From positions 179,557 to 223,667 of the forward strand of contig NW_014577517.1 in NCBI RefSeq assembly GCF_000485595.1: a stretch of DNA of 44,111 nucleotides. The letters run 5' to 3'. A model generated the notes under the pieces. It ran no database searches and had not been told where the DNA came from. It worked only from the letters and a program-made list of their open reading frames with translations. Every line of letters begins with the position of its first letter. The first letter of the stretch is position 1. The translations under genes were made by a program, and so were the position numbers. Below are positions 1-10,830 of this stretch, piece by piece. The DNA is from Priapulus caudatus. Taxonomy: Eukaryota > Priapulida > Priapulimorpha > Priapulimorphida > Priapulidae.

Positions 1-1051
1 AAGGTTTCCAAGCTTGACTAGTTCGTGGGCGATTACCATTTGGAAGAGGGGGGCAATTGTCGCGTCCGTTAATTTAAGTATGTGTGTGCCTGTGTGTGTG
101 TGTCCTGTGGTGTGGAGTGGTGTGTGTGTGTTTGTGTGTGCGTGCGGGGGTATGTGCCGTGTGTATGTGTTGCGCGCGCGCGCGTGTGTGGTGTATGTGT
201 TGAATGTGGGTGTGTGGGATGTGTGTGTGTGTGTGTCGTGCATGCTGTATTGGGTTGGTGCCGGCCTGCGTCGGGCGTGGATGTGTGTGTGCGCAGCGCC
301 GCGCGCGTCTGTGTGTGGCTGTGCGCCGTGTGCGTGTATGCGTTGCATGTGGTCCCTGTCTGTGTGTGTGTTATGTGGTTCGCGTGTCATTCTTGTGTAT
401 GCCGATATTGTATGTGCGTGCGCGCGTGCGTGAGCTGTGTGTGTGTGTTATGTATGTGTATGTGTGGTGCGTGCGTGCGTGCGGTGGGTGTTGTGTGTAT
501 GTGTGTGTTCGGGTGTGTGCGTGATCGTGGGGTGTGTGTTTGTGTGTTGTGTGTGTGTGTGTGTGTCGTATGTATGTTTGCCCCTCCCTATTTTCTTTCC
601 TCTTTTCTTCTCCTCCCTTCTCTCCGTTCCCTCAGTTTTTTACTCCCCCTCTCAAATTCTATCGCCCACGACCAGGCAAAGCATGCAAAAAGTCTTACTA
701 GGAAAATTGCTTGTGTTTCGCCCGAACTTTTCACCCACAAATTGCACAAAAAAGTGGATTTACGGTAGAATACGCGTTTTTACAGCCACAAAAACACACA
801 TATACACATGCGCGCGTGCGCGTGTATTAGTAGGCGTAAGATTCACATTTTGTGCCCGGGGCAAAGTGAAAAAGTATCGGCGGCAAATACGGCAGCATTT
901 ACTGCTAAAAGTTTTCCGATGCTTGACTGGTTGTGTGGGCATACCATTTGGACAGGGGGAGGCAAATTGTCGCGTCAGTAATTTACGTTGTGTCGTGTGT
1001 GTGCAGTGGCCGTGCGTGCGTGCGTGCTGTGCGTGCGGTGTGTGTGGCTAC

Positions 1052-1084
<33 letters not shown>

Positions 1085-1123
1085 TTGTCGTGTGTATTGT
1101 GTGGTTTGGGTGTGTGTAGTGTC

Positions 1124-1154
<31 letters not shown>

Positions 1155-1620
1155 TTGGCGTGGGTGTGTGTGCTGTGTGTGTGTGTTCGTGGTGGTTCTG
1201 TCCGGTGTGCGTTGCCGTAACGTGCGTGCGTGGTGTGTGCGGTGTGTGTCGTTGTGCGCGGGTGTGGCGTGTGGTGCTTGTGTTCGTGTGTGTGCGTGTG
1301 TGGTTGTTGTGTGTGTGCGTGCGGGCGGTGTGTATGTTTGTGTGTTGTGTGTGTTGTGTGTGTGTGGTAAGTCGCGTGCGCGCGTGGTGTGTGTGTGTAT
1401 GTGTGTGTGTGTGCGTTGCCGCGCGCGTGCGCGTGTTCTGTGTCGCGTGCTGCGTGTGTCGTTGTTGCATGCGTGCCCGTGCTGCGTGCGTGTGCGTGCG
1501 CGTGCGCGTGCAGTGCGTGTGCGTGCGTGCGCGTGCGGCCTGCGTGCGTAAGCTGCTGTGGGTGCGCTGTGCGTGTGGACCGCGTGAACTCGTGCTGCGT
1601 CGCTAGTGCGTGAAGCGCGG
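1..1620. repeat. GT-rich simple-repeat tract with duplicated unit
   Basis: The tract is mostly (TG)n mixed with GC runs (for example near 175-190 and 1375-1520). Long ORFs here on both strands encode only Cys/Val or His/Thr strings and are composition artefacts, not genes. A non-GT block at about 5-80 recurs at about 906-985 with clear similarity (both contain TTGACT, TACCATTTGGA and AATTGTCGCGTC), so the tract holds a duplicated unit of roughly 907 bp. Alternating purine/pyrimidine runs of this kind can adopt Z-DNA; that is inference only. Confidence 0.9.
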
Positions 1621-1639
1621 TCGTGTTTGCGTACATGAC

Positions 1640-1910
1640 GCTTACAACCAGAACTTGTTTTAGGCCCGAAATTCGTGCCCGAAATTCGTGGCAAACTATC
1701 GTTTTGAGAATTGAGTTTTGGTGGACAGGATTGGACAGAATTGAGTTTTTTTTTCACAAAATTGGTTTTGTGAACCGACTGACAAGAATGAGTTTGTGGT
1801 GTTTACAAAATTTGAGGTGTTGGTAACAGGATTGACAGAATTGAGTTTTGTGTCACACAAACTTGAGTTTTTGAGACAGAATATGAGTTTGTTAGACCAA
1901 AGGATTGAGC
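1640..1910. repeat. degenerate short tandem repeat
   Basis: The phrase GACAGAATTGAGTTTT and variants of it recur irregularly (about 1700, 1735, 1785, 1835, 1865, 1880). This looks like a decayed minisatellite and is not coding. Confidence 0.6.
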
Positions 1911-3001
1911 CTGTCCTGCATGGCGCCCCGTACGCGTAGGCGTTGTCTGGTCTTGTCTATGAGCAAAAGCATTATCGATTTAATTTGGCGCCAAATAGGT
2001 CTCTATTATACAATCATAGTTTCGACAGTGTGAACCTATAGTCAGACATAAAAGACGCGCACACTGCAGTCTAGTTTATCATTAATTATAACGGTGTGCG
2101 CAGCTTCAACCTTAATTACCTGACCGGTCGCTTTGGTCTGACTGAGAACTAAATCGCCGTTCCTTTGCGAGGGGCTGCAGCCACACGCCAACGTTGACTG
2201 GTTTCCAGTTGCTCTCTGGTTGTTAGGTCACCAACGCTACATCATTCCGCGACGGCATGTGAATATCCAGCTCACACACAAGCTGAGGTTACGTTATAAC
2301 AGCAGCAGGAACATCAACAAAACATAATCTTACACCACACCAGCTGGCAAGGAGACGGATTTATCTGCCAGACTCACAAACAACTGGTAAAATTAGTTCC
2401 ACACGGAATAGATACACACGTAGATAGGCGCAGCTCTGTTACAACCTACATATGTTGGCCGCAACTCTGCCTATAGTACGGGTCAACTTTCAAAGAATAA
2501 CAGCTTAGACACACACCTTAGCTGCATCACAACATTAGTTTGGGTTAGCTGTCGGCGAAGAACACACACACACACACACACATTAGCATAACGTTGTTTT
2601 ACACAGCTACTAAACAGCTGTTCTACACTGAACACACACACATCAGCGTCATCACTGTCTATCATGCGGGTTAGCTTGCAACAACTAATATCTTAGATAC
2701 ACACATAGAGCCACAAGACTGCCCATAGTAACGGTCAGATGTCGGCCAGTAAAATACACACATTAGCCTAAAGTTAGTTCTACACAGCTGTTAAATATTT
2801 AATTACGGTAAACGATCAACCAGCATACGTCATACGTCATACGTCATGCCACCTACGAAGCACCCACGTGCCTGAGGGGGAAGCTAGGGGGGCGTAAACC
2901 CATCTCCACTCAATACTCGCCATTGGCCATCCACTCTATCCCACTCCACAAACTGACCACAGACAATAATTCCACCCCTCTACTATCCCTGTAGTCAGCA
3001 G
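1911..3001. other. non-coding, CA-rich, with weak internal repetition
   Basis: I find no gene here. A block with TGTCGGC, ACACACATTAGC and TTACACAGCT at about 2550-2620 recurs at about 2728-2795, so part of it is a decayed tandem repeat of about 180 bp. CATACGT is repeated three times at 2825-2846. The upstream part of the 5' LTR of the next element probably starts somewhere after 2870, but its first base cannot be fixed because the matching part of the 3' LTR is hidden in the gap. Confidence 0.5.
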
Positions 3002-3329
3002 TGATAGGGAGAAGCATATTTGGTAAGGGTTTCACGGCTCAGTTTACAAAGGGAGGTATAAGAGAGCTCGCACGGAAGAAACGGGGCTCTCGTGTACTCA
3101 TCCCTCTGTTAAGTGATTATATGTGTATTGTGAAACCCGTATTCTACCCTGTGTTACTTGTACGAATTTTGTAAGTATTCAATAGTGAAACGGCAGTTTG
3201 TAATCCACATCAGTCTACTCTCATTTTATTATCGCATTCGTAAGTTTAGTCACGCAATTACACGGCGCACATATAGCACGCAAGCTACCGCGCACAGTTG
3301 TCTGGCAGCAGAATTACCCAGCGACTACA
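3002..3329 (+). repeat. 5' LTR (visible part)
   Basis: It matches 10831-11204 over its whole length, including GATAGGGAGAA, GAAACGGGGCTCTCGTG and the final CCCAGCGACTACA. The right boundary is set where the two copies diverge after CTACA(TT). The 3' copy carries an extra ~40 bp that repeats CTACCCTGTGT. A TATA-like TATAAGAG lies at 3057. Confidence 0.85.
3057..3064 (+). promoter_or_regulatory. TATA-like core promoter in 5' LTR
   Basis: TATAAGAG is preceded by GGGAGG and conserved at 10887 in the other LTR. Its position fits a U3/R promoter of an LTR element; the start site itself is not determined. Confidence 0.5.
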
Positions 3330-3566
3330 TTGGGCCGTAGACAAGGATTCCACACAACGCGGGGTGCTACCGCTATACGCTTCACGGCCGTTTCACTGAA
3401 CTGCATGAGGATGAGCCAACAATTTCTCGGGTAAGCGAACAGTTTTGCCAGTAAATTTTTTTTTTCTTGCTATAAATCGTATCTAATATTCTTATGTTTC
3501 CGCGTGAGTTGACCAGTAGATAAGATTGCTCTTTGTTGCCTCTGACTCTTGTAACGTTACTTAAAC
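3330..3566 (+). other. retrotransposon leader between LTR and gag
   Basis: This is the untranslated leader. The primer-binding site should lie right after 3329-3331; the sequence there (GGGCCGTAGACAAGG) does not match a tRNA end that I recognise. Confidence 0.5.
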
Positions 3567-4767
3567 ATGGAACAGTTGACGCCGCCCGTAGGCGATTTGT
3601 CGGATATTCAATATGAAGAGAGGCCGCATTTAAATCCAGTATCAGAGACGCACTTTAATGTACCGCATACCCCCCTTCAGCCTCAGCCTTCACCTTTGAT
3701 CTGCCCCCCTACAGTTAATGAACTAGCAGATATGCTTGGAAAAGCGCTGCGTCCAAGTTTAGAATCGCTCGGCGAGGCTGTAGATAAATCAATGCGAGCG
3801 GCGGAATTTCGCGCGACGCTACCAAAATTTTCGGGAGCGACGGGGCCACTTGATACATTACTCACCCAGTGGGAGGCAGCGCTTCAATGGGCGCGGCTGC
3901 AGCTTCACCTAACAGATAAACAGTTTCTATCCGCTGCCTTTTCAACGCTGACGGGACACGCCGCGCGATTCGGCCAACAGCAGCTAGTAGCGAGACCTGA
4001 GTTAACATGGGCAGATTTACTCGTCCTCATTAAGCGTGAATTCCAATCGTCATCTGAAGTCCCGCGAGCACAATCAATGTTAAAAACGTTTCGCCAGACG
4101 CGGGGCGAAAGTATACGTGATTATGCTCGTCGACTACAGCAGGTTGCAGGGTGTGCATATCCGAACACGCATACGTCACAGCCTGCGTTTCAGGAGAGAT
4201 TACTCGAAATTTTTAGGGATGGTCTACAACAAATATCAGCACAAAGGGCAGTAATAAAGGCGAAGCCTGCCTCGCTAAAACACGCGGTGGAAATCTGTGT
4301 ATCACAAGCATGCGTAGAGGCCGAGTTAACAGCGAACTCGTGCCTACCTACCGCCACCTACAGCGGGCGATGGTTCTGCGCTGGAATATGCAGAGGTCAC
4401 GTGTGACCAGCGCATACAGGAGCCGCGCGCTGGACGCCCCGCTAAGCAGGTATCGAGTTACGAGCTCATTCGGCGGGATATTAACGAGTTGCGAGACATG
4501 GTGACGGCAAATACACAAGCCATCGCAGCACAGCAGAGGGTTGTGACCGCACCCATTTCGTACCTATCTCAAGACACGCGCGCGGCACAGCGGGGTGTTG
4601 ACCCATACACCCAGCAGCAGCCCGCGCAGTGTCCGCCGTTTCCCTTCAATGCTCAGCAAGCGGCGGCGGCCAACACTTGGACACGCTGTAATCAGTATAA
4701 CCAGCTTGGACATGCGGCATGCTACTGCCCTCGCAAGGCGGGAAACGAGAGCGGCGCGCGTCAATAA
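3567..4767 (+). pseudogene. gag of the Ty3/gypsy element, frameshifted
   Basis: The first 270 or so codons (from ATG 3567) read as a Gag-like capsid: a proline-rich N-terminus, then a helical region with WEAALQWARLQL and a retrotransposon-gag-like LIKREFQSS...ARRLQQVAG stretch. The frame changes near 4375 and continues, ending in a nucleocapsid zinc knuckle around 4684-4730. That knuckle reads CNQYNQLGHAACYC, so the expected second cysteine of the CCHC pattern is tyrosine. Gag packages element RNA in the cytoplasm; the broken frame and damaged knuckle mean this copy would not. Identification rests on position before protease/RT and on these motifs. Confidence 0.75.
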
Positions 4768-5280
4768 GGAGATTCCGCGCAGCAAGCCGCACATCGAACG
4801 CTCCTGCTTTCCCGTACGTATTTTCGTCTATTAATACCCAGCCACATAGCGCGCCACATTGCGCTGTGAGGATAGCAGGCTTGCCGTTGACGGCATTGGT
4901 TGATTCTGGTGCTGACGCGACACTCCTAGCGTATAAACTCTGGCTCAGCCTTCCTCAGTCTCTGCGGGAAGAATCTTCTTTGCCTACTCACCATACAATA
5001 CTGTTGTCAGCATCGGGGCATCATCTTTCCATTGTGGGAGCGGCGATACTGCCTGTTTGGATTGGAACTCGTAGGATTAGAGTTAAGCTGCTCATTGTGA
5101 AAGATTTACCATGCTCCTGTGTGCTAGAAGCAGATTTTTTATATACAACAGAAGCACTGATTGATTTCCGCATGGGAATGCTTCGATTTCGTAGAACAGG
5201 TGTGCCGCTTATCACTACGGGTGTCAATCGCAGTACTTCGGAAACGGACAGTGGACAATCACATAGCCCCCCTCACTTAA
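4755..5280 (+). pseudogene. retroviral-type aspartic protease domain
   Basis: The reading frame 4719-5522 contains LVDSGADATLL (active-site Asp in DSGA) at about 4900-4935 and a later VLEADFL, the position of the usual LGxDFL. This is the pepsin-like protease of Ty3/gypsy Pol, which cleaves Gag-Pol. It overlaps the end of gag in another frame, as expected for a frameshift-expressed pol, and runs directly into the tandem repeat at 5290-5500, which separates it from RT. It is likely non-functional in this context because RT continues in a different frame. Confidence 0.8.
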
Positions 5281-5289
5281 GTACTCTCG

Positions 5290-5500
5290 CTCACCACCCG
5301 ATACCATCATCTACTGCCACCCCCACCACCCGATGCCATCATCTACTGCCACCCCCACCACCGGATACCATCATTCACTACCACCTCCCACCACTGTATA
5401 CCATCATCCAATACCACCCCCCACAAATGTACACTATTATTCACTACCGTACACCCCACCACACCACACCCCACCACACCACACCCCAACCCACCACATG
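5290..5500 (+). repeat. ~32-bp tandem repeat between protease and RT
   Basis: CCATCAT recurs at 5304, 5336, 5368 and 5401 with units rich in CCACC, followed by a CACCCCACCA run. The repeat adds a His/Pro/Thr-rich segment in the protease frame at a place where Ty3/gypsy polyproteins normally have a short linker. The unit length is not a multiple of three. Confidence 0.8.
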
Positions 5501-5505
5501 TCAAT

Positions 5506-8500
5506 TTGGCAGCACTACTTGAACATATAGGAGATGCGGAAAGAAAAGCTCGATTGTTTCAAGATAATGTTACCTCCTTTGCTCCCTCGGACAAGCACTT
5601 GGGATGCACACCACTAATGGAACTCCGCATTGATACTCAGGGTCACGCACCTGTAAGAACTCGGCCGTACCGTATGAGCCAGCTTGAACAGAGAATCGTT
5701 CAGGGAAAAGTAGACTCTTTGCTGGAGAGCCGTCTCATACGCCCATCATACAGCCCGTGGGCTGCCGGCGTTTTATTGGTCCCCAAACCCTATTCCGAAT
5801 GACGCCTTTGTGTAGATTATAGGCGTCTGAATGCCGTTACAGTTCGAGATAACCATCCCCTGCCTCTTGTGGATGACCTACTTCACAACCTTGGTTCGGC
5901 TCGAGTTTTTTCCACTCTTGACCTTAGATCAGCATATCACCAACTGCCAACAATTGCTAGGGAAGATCAAGCGAAAACTGCTTTTGTTACACCTAATAGG
6001 CAATATGAATTTCCTTCGCACGCCCTATGGACTTCGGAACGCACCCTCAGCCTTTCAGCGACTCATGCAGCTCGCCTTGATGGAGCTAGTGGGAAAGTTT
6101 GTACTGGTTTACATAGATGACATTATAATATACTCACCTACATTCGACGCTCACCTCAATCATATCAGGCAGGTGTTCCACAAACTCAACGCAACCAACC
6201 TAAAGCTAAAGGCCAGTAAATGTTCATTCCATCACGATTCAGTACAATTTTTGGGACACACCATTTCGGATGGACGCATCACACCGAACGCCGATAAAAC
6301 GCAAGCAGTGTGTAAGATGGAACAGCCTACCAATGCCAAACAGGTTCGCCAGTTCCTCGGGATGACGGGATTCTATAGAAAATTCATTTGCCAATACGCT
6401 GAGATTGCACGCCCACTGACACGCCTTACCAAGAAGACCACCCCATTTGAATGGACAGAACAAGCTCAAACTGCATTCCAGACACTCAAAACTTGTCTAA
6501 CTACGGCACCAGTCTTAGCTCTCGCTGACCCACAGAGTCACTTCTTCCTCCACTGCGATGCATCGGACTATGCCATTGGAGCGGTCTTAACCCAGGAGGG
6601 AGACGATGGGCAGCAGCATGCCATCACCTACTTGAGTAAGAAGTTCACAATGGCTGAACTTAAATGGCCCATAATAGAAAAAGAGGCTTTCGCGATTATT
6701 TATTCGCTTAGTAAACTACGACAATTCCTAGTAGGCAGCGAATTCACAATATACAGCGATCATAAACCACTAAAATTCATCCTCACAACAAAGACATTGA
6801 CAAACCCTCGTCTCCAACGATGGGCATTGATTCTATCGGAGTATGATTGCCAAATACATTACAGACAAGGACGGTGCAACCTGCAGGCGGACGCATTGTC
6901 ACGCCTCACCTCTGTACCAGTCGCTGGCCCTGAGCTGGACATAGAAAAACAGATGGATACAGCCTGCTATCAGATTGGTGCGCCAGACCCGACGCGCCAT
7001 AAACTTCAACTTCCGGCAATGGAGGCATTAACGACGGTACCCACACACGATGCGGAAGAGCACTTGCCCACGTCGCATGCCGAGTTCAAACAGATGCAGG
7101 CAGAGGAGATACAGTTGGCGAATATCATAGCAATTCTACAGACTCCCAACGAATCCCTGCGACAACGCAAGCTTGTCACCGAGTTCCACATGACGGATGG
7201 GCTACTATACCACCTCGCTGCAACAGGGTTCCCGGCACCGCCACGAGCACAAGTCGTCATACCAAGGACATTGATCACGCAAGTCATGGACGAGTGCCAC
7301 ATGCATCTACATGCTGGACATTTAGGATTCGACAAGACTTATCGCAAGGTGGCAGAGAGGTACTATTGGAGTCGCATGTATGCGGACATTCAGAAGTACG
7401 TCAAGTCGTGTGTTACTTGCAACTCGCGCAAGCTACAACGCATACGCGCGCCACTTCATGAGGCTCCACTTCCAACCGCACCTAACCAAACGGTAAGCAT
7501 AGACGTTGTCGGCCCGCTTCCGATCACGAACCAGGGAAACCGCTACATAGTCACCTTCGTTGACCTTTATTCTTCATACCCGGAGGCATATCCGGTGAGC
7601 AACAAGTCAGCAGCCACAATAGCTAACCTCATAGTCAACTGTTTCATCCCCACCCATGGCTGCCCCTTCAACCTACTCACGGATCGAGGCCTTGAATTTT
7701 GCAACGTGCTGATGGCTCGTATCTCTACAGTATTTCGCATCCACCACATCAAGACAGCCCCTTTCCACCCGGCTAGCAACGGACTATGTGAACGTTTTCA
7801 TCGCTCGCTCAACACCATGTTAGCGTGCTTTGTGAACGACCGCCACACAGACTGGGATGAAAAACTAGCACCAGTGCTTTTCGCCTATCGGACCGCGGAA
7901 CACACCACCAGTGGACACACACCATTCTTCCTCACGTACGGACGCGATGCTGTCCTACCGCTTGATACGTTGCTACAGCCACGTCATGTCAATTACGCAA
8001 CTGACCCTGTTTCCATTGCGTTGGACAGATTACACCAGGCATGCACAACTATTAGAGAGCGCACTCAGCGAACTCGAAGGCGTAACAAGGAGTTGTATGA
8101 TAAACGTGCCAGGGAGCAGCTTTTCGAACCCGGAGATTCGGTTTACTGGCACAACCCAGTCGTACCCATTGGGGCTTCAAGGAAGTTCGCCAAGTATTGG
8201 AAACCGTATTTCATCATCGTTCAACAGCTATCGCCAGTCAAGTTTAGGATTAAGCATGTCTACACTGCTCGCACATATGAAGTGCATGTTGACAGTTTGC
8301 GCCCTGCCTTCCCGCAAGGAGCATGGGACGGCGTAGTAACTGATGCTGCAGCACCGGAGGAACAGGCAGTCGGCACACGAGTTCAAACACCACGAGCAGC
8401 ACACCTGGTGCAGCCTGCAACAGTTACGGACGAAGACTCTGATGACGATGCAGAATCTCAATCCGTGCCCTCACAGTGGGAGGAAGAAGACCTTCTTCCA

Positions 8501-8536
8501 CTTGAAACCCTACGACAGAAGCAGAAAAGGGACTAA
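5506..8536 (+). pseudogene. pol: reverse transcriptase, RNase H, integrase
   Basis: The order is RT (palm motif FVLVYIDDII near 6100-6130, LRTPYGLRNAPSAFQ before it), RNase H (LHCDASDYAIGAVLTQ, YSDHKPL) and integrase (HHCC zinc domain HLHAGH...CVTC at 7305-7425; catalytic core with Asp in SIDVVGP, Asp in LLTDRG and Glu in NGLCERFH; then a GPY/F-like KYWKPYFIIVQ). There are two clear lesions: TGA at 5800-5802 where a tryptophan codon is expected before RLCVDYRR, and a one-base frameshift near 6010 between QYEF and LRTPYG. From 6010 on, about 840 codons are open, so decay is modest. In life, Pol copies element RNA and inserts the DNA. The C-terminal ~90 residues are acidic and unrecognised. Confidence 0.93.
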
Positions 8537-9041
8537 CCACACTACACACCACTAACACCACTCACCCTAAGCACACTCTGATGGGTTTGTGCATGTCATC
8601 CGTACAGCTTCTACCGTGACGACGCCTGTTTAAGGGGTGTCGCTATGAGTCGTTAGCGACATCTGGCATGCGAATTAATGGTCAACCATGCGTAGAAACG
8701 TATTATATATATAATAGTGTTTATTAAACCGGCAAGATTGTTTGTTTTCTCGAGGAATTAGTTCCCCTGTATGTGTGTGTGACTATTTAGGCGTGCGTAA
8801 TTGATAATTATATTTTGCAGTAGCACCAATCGTCGCACGCATGGCGGTAGACAACGACTTGGACACAGTGCTAGGGTTGAGAGCATGCAACAGTAGTAGT
8901 AGAGGCACTAGCTTGGCACGTACAGCAAGCATGTAGCAATTTATTTTACCCCGTCAATCATGGCTATTCAAAGTAGGACCCAACTGGGCCAGCCAGTCTC
9001 ATTAGTTTTCGCTCCAGCTCTTCAAGCTTCATAGCTCATCA
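8537..9041 (+). other. non-coding stretch after pol
   Basis: I see no coding region here. It contains the palindrome-like GTCGCTATGAGTCGTTAGCGAC at 8639-8660 and AT-rich TATATATATAATA near 8703. It may be the intron or untranslated leader of the downstream coiled-coil ORF. Confidence 0.4.
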
Positions 9042-9110
9042 TACTAACCGGTCCTTTCTTTTCCCCTCCATCTGTAAAGCGCCCACGATAACCTTTCGTC
9101 ACAATAGCAG
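9042..9110 (+). promoter_or_regulatory. candidate splice branch point and acceptor for the coiled-coil ORF
   Basis: TACTAAC (9042-9048) is followed by a pyrimidine-rich tract and by AG at 9078-9079, with another CAG at 9108-9110 only two bases before the ATG at 9113. This fits an acceptor for a spliced subgenomic message placing the 9113 ORF first. No donor has been assigned; this is inference from consensus alone. Confidence 0.4.
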
Positions 9111-9112
9111 AA

Positions 9113-9655
9113 ATGGAAGATGCGACATTCGCTGTAGGCGTCCGTACAACAACTACCCGACTGACCGTGGGAGTTGGACGAGGACGCCCCATCCACTGCC
9201 AGGACGAATGCGAGCATCATCTGCCCCGACCGGCCGACCGACCAACCGACTCACCGGTACCGGACCAACTGATCTACCTTGAGGATCAGCTCAGCCTCCT
9301 TAAAAAAGAACATCGGACGGCAGTTACCACGTTGGAGATGACGCTTGCGCGTGCCAACGCTGCATGCGCAGAGGCCGGGAGGAAGGCTGACCGCGAGAGA
9401 CACGCGTCCACCAACATGCTAACTGACCTAGCCAGGCGCGCACACTCGTTGCAGGCAAACCTGGACTACGCCCGAATCGCCTTCACCCAGGTCCTCCATG
9501 AGAAGCAGAATATTCAGATTCAATTGCAGGATTCACAATCTCGCATGAACGACCTGAGGGTAGAGTTCAGCAGAACATTAGCCGAGAACGACAGCCTGCG
9601 GCACGAACTATCCAGCGCCCGGAGAGCGCCACACTTCACTCTCGAGGAGCACTAG
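9113..9655 (+). CDS. coiled-coil ORF in the env-like position of the retrotransposon
   Basis: It is an intact 180-codon ORF from ATG 9113. Residues 1-50 are Thr/Arg/Pro-rich (PRPADRPTDSP). From about residue 53 to 172 it is almost continuously helical, with hydrophobic heptads (LIYLEDQLSLLKKEH, LQANLDYARIAF, IQIQLQDSQSRMNDLR), a clear coiled coil. I see no signal peptide, membrane segment or furin-like site, so it is not an envelope protein. It lies between pol and the 3' LTR in the same orientation and is unbroken while gag and pol are broken. I do not recognise the family. It could be an accessory element protein (RNA-binding or structural) or a captured host fragment. Its stop codon falls in the first unit of the 8-bp repeat that follows. 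Confidence 0.55.
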   Translation: MEDATFAVGVRTTTTRLTVGVGRGRPIHCQDECEHHLPRPADRPTDSPVPDQLIYLEDQLSLLKKEHRTAVTTLEMTLARANAACAEAGRKADRERHASTNMLTDLARRAHSLQANLDYARIAFTQVLHEKQNIQIQLQDSQSRMNDLRVEFSRTLAENDSLRHELSSARRAPHFTLEEH

Positions 9656-9730
9656 GACACCAGGACACCAGGACACTAGGACACCAGGACACCAGGACAC
9701 CAGGACACCAGGACACCAGGACACCAGGAC
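9651..9730 (+). repeat. 8-bp tandem repeat (GGACACCA)n
   Basis: About ten near-perfect copies start at the stop codon of the coiled-coil ORF. Two units carry a C-to-T change (GGACACTA). Confidence 0.95.
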
Positions 9731-9895
9731 GACAGCACGACCTCACTCGTCCCCGACCAGTCGGCTCGCCATCAACGCCGTCGGCCTCAATCGCCTAAAA
9801 TGATTTATTCCTCTGCCCTCTTCCTTTTCCTTCCATCACTCTGTTCATTACAAATTCATTTTCGCTACTTTCCCTTTCGGCACTTCCCACTCTCC

Positions 9896-10032
9896 TGGGG
9901 CCGGATTCATCAACGTTGCGTAAAGTCTATTGCGTACACGGAGTTTCTACGAAGTACGTACGCAAAGCTCGTAGGTGCGATTCATCAACGCAGCGTAGCA
10001 CCTGCGTACGCAAATGTTGATGAATTCCAGTG
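9896..10032. mobile_element. short MITE-like hairpin element
   Basis: GGATTCATCAACGTTGCGTA (9903-9922) is repeated inverted as TACGCAAATGTTGATGAATTCC near 10007-10028, and a further GATTCATCAACGCAGCGTA lies inside. The inverted ends and ~130-bp length suggest a small non-autonomous DNA element inside the retrotransposon 3' region. The target duplication is not clear. Confidence 0.6.
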
Positions 10033-10302
10033 TAAACCCACTACGCCATCCTAGCTGCTGGCTGTGGAGGAGTGTGCCTAGCATAAACCAATCACACTGT
10101 GCGACACATACCATAGGAACCGAACAGACGCCTCTCTTGTATTTAAACCATATGGCTCGTCTAGTCGTCTCGTCTGTCTACATGAGTGCTGGGGGATGTG
10201 ATAGTGTCCTCATTTTCGTTTGTTTGATTGCGTTCAACACTCATGAAAGCAGCACCACGTACACGTGCGTGCGTGCGTACGTACACGTGCGTGCGTGTGT
10301 GC
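10033..10302. other. non-coding flank of the gap
   Basis: No gene is seen. It ends in a (CGTG)n-type tract (10258-10302), which probably caused the assembly gap. Confidence 0.5.
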
Positions 10303-10830
10303 NNNNNNNNNNNNNNNNNNNNNNNNNNNNNNNNNNNNNNNNNNNNNNNNNNNNNNNNNNNNNNNNNNNNNNNNNNNNNNNNNNNNNNNNNNNNNNNNNN
10401 NNNNNNNNNNNNNNNNNNNNNNNNNNNNNNNNNNNNNNNNNNNNNNNNNNNNNNNNNNNNNNNNNNNNNNNNNNNNNNNNNNNNNNNNNNNNNNNNNNNN
10501 NNNNNNNNNNNNNNNNNNNNNNNNNNNNNNNNNNNNNNNNNNNNNNNNNNNNNNNNNNNNNNNNNNNNNNNNNNNNNNNNNNNNNNNNNNNNNNNNNNNN
10601 NNNNNNNNNNNNNNNNNNNNNNNNNNNNNNNNNNNNNNNNNNNNNNNNNNNNNNNNNNNNNNNNNNNNNNNNNNNNNNNNNNNNNNNNNNNNNNNNNNNN
10701 NNNNNNNNNNNNNNNNNNNNNNNNNNNNNNNNNNNNNNNNNNNNNNNNNNNNNNNNNNNNNNNNNNNNNNNNNNNNNNNNNNNNNNNNNNNNNNNNNNNN
10801 NNNNNNNNNNNNNNNNNNNNNNNNNNNNNN
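10303..10830. other. assembly gap (N run)
   Basis: This is 528 undetermined bases between a simple repeat and the 3' LTR. It hides the first part of the 3' LTR and the polypurine tract of the element. Confidence 1.

Noticed and set aside
14-1606. Long ORFs on both strands in the GT-rich tract (up to 260 codons)
   Set aside because: They encode only Cys/Val/Arg or His/Thr strings produced by (TG)n; no domain, and open in several frames at once.
2821-2850. CATACGT triple repeat as a possible LTR start or integration site
   Set aside because: No matching copy at the other LTR because of the gap, so it cannot be tied to the element boundary.
5331-5500. CRISPR-like array
   Set aside because: The units are contiguous tandem repeats without unique spacers, and the genome is animal.
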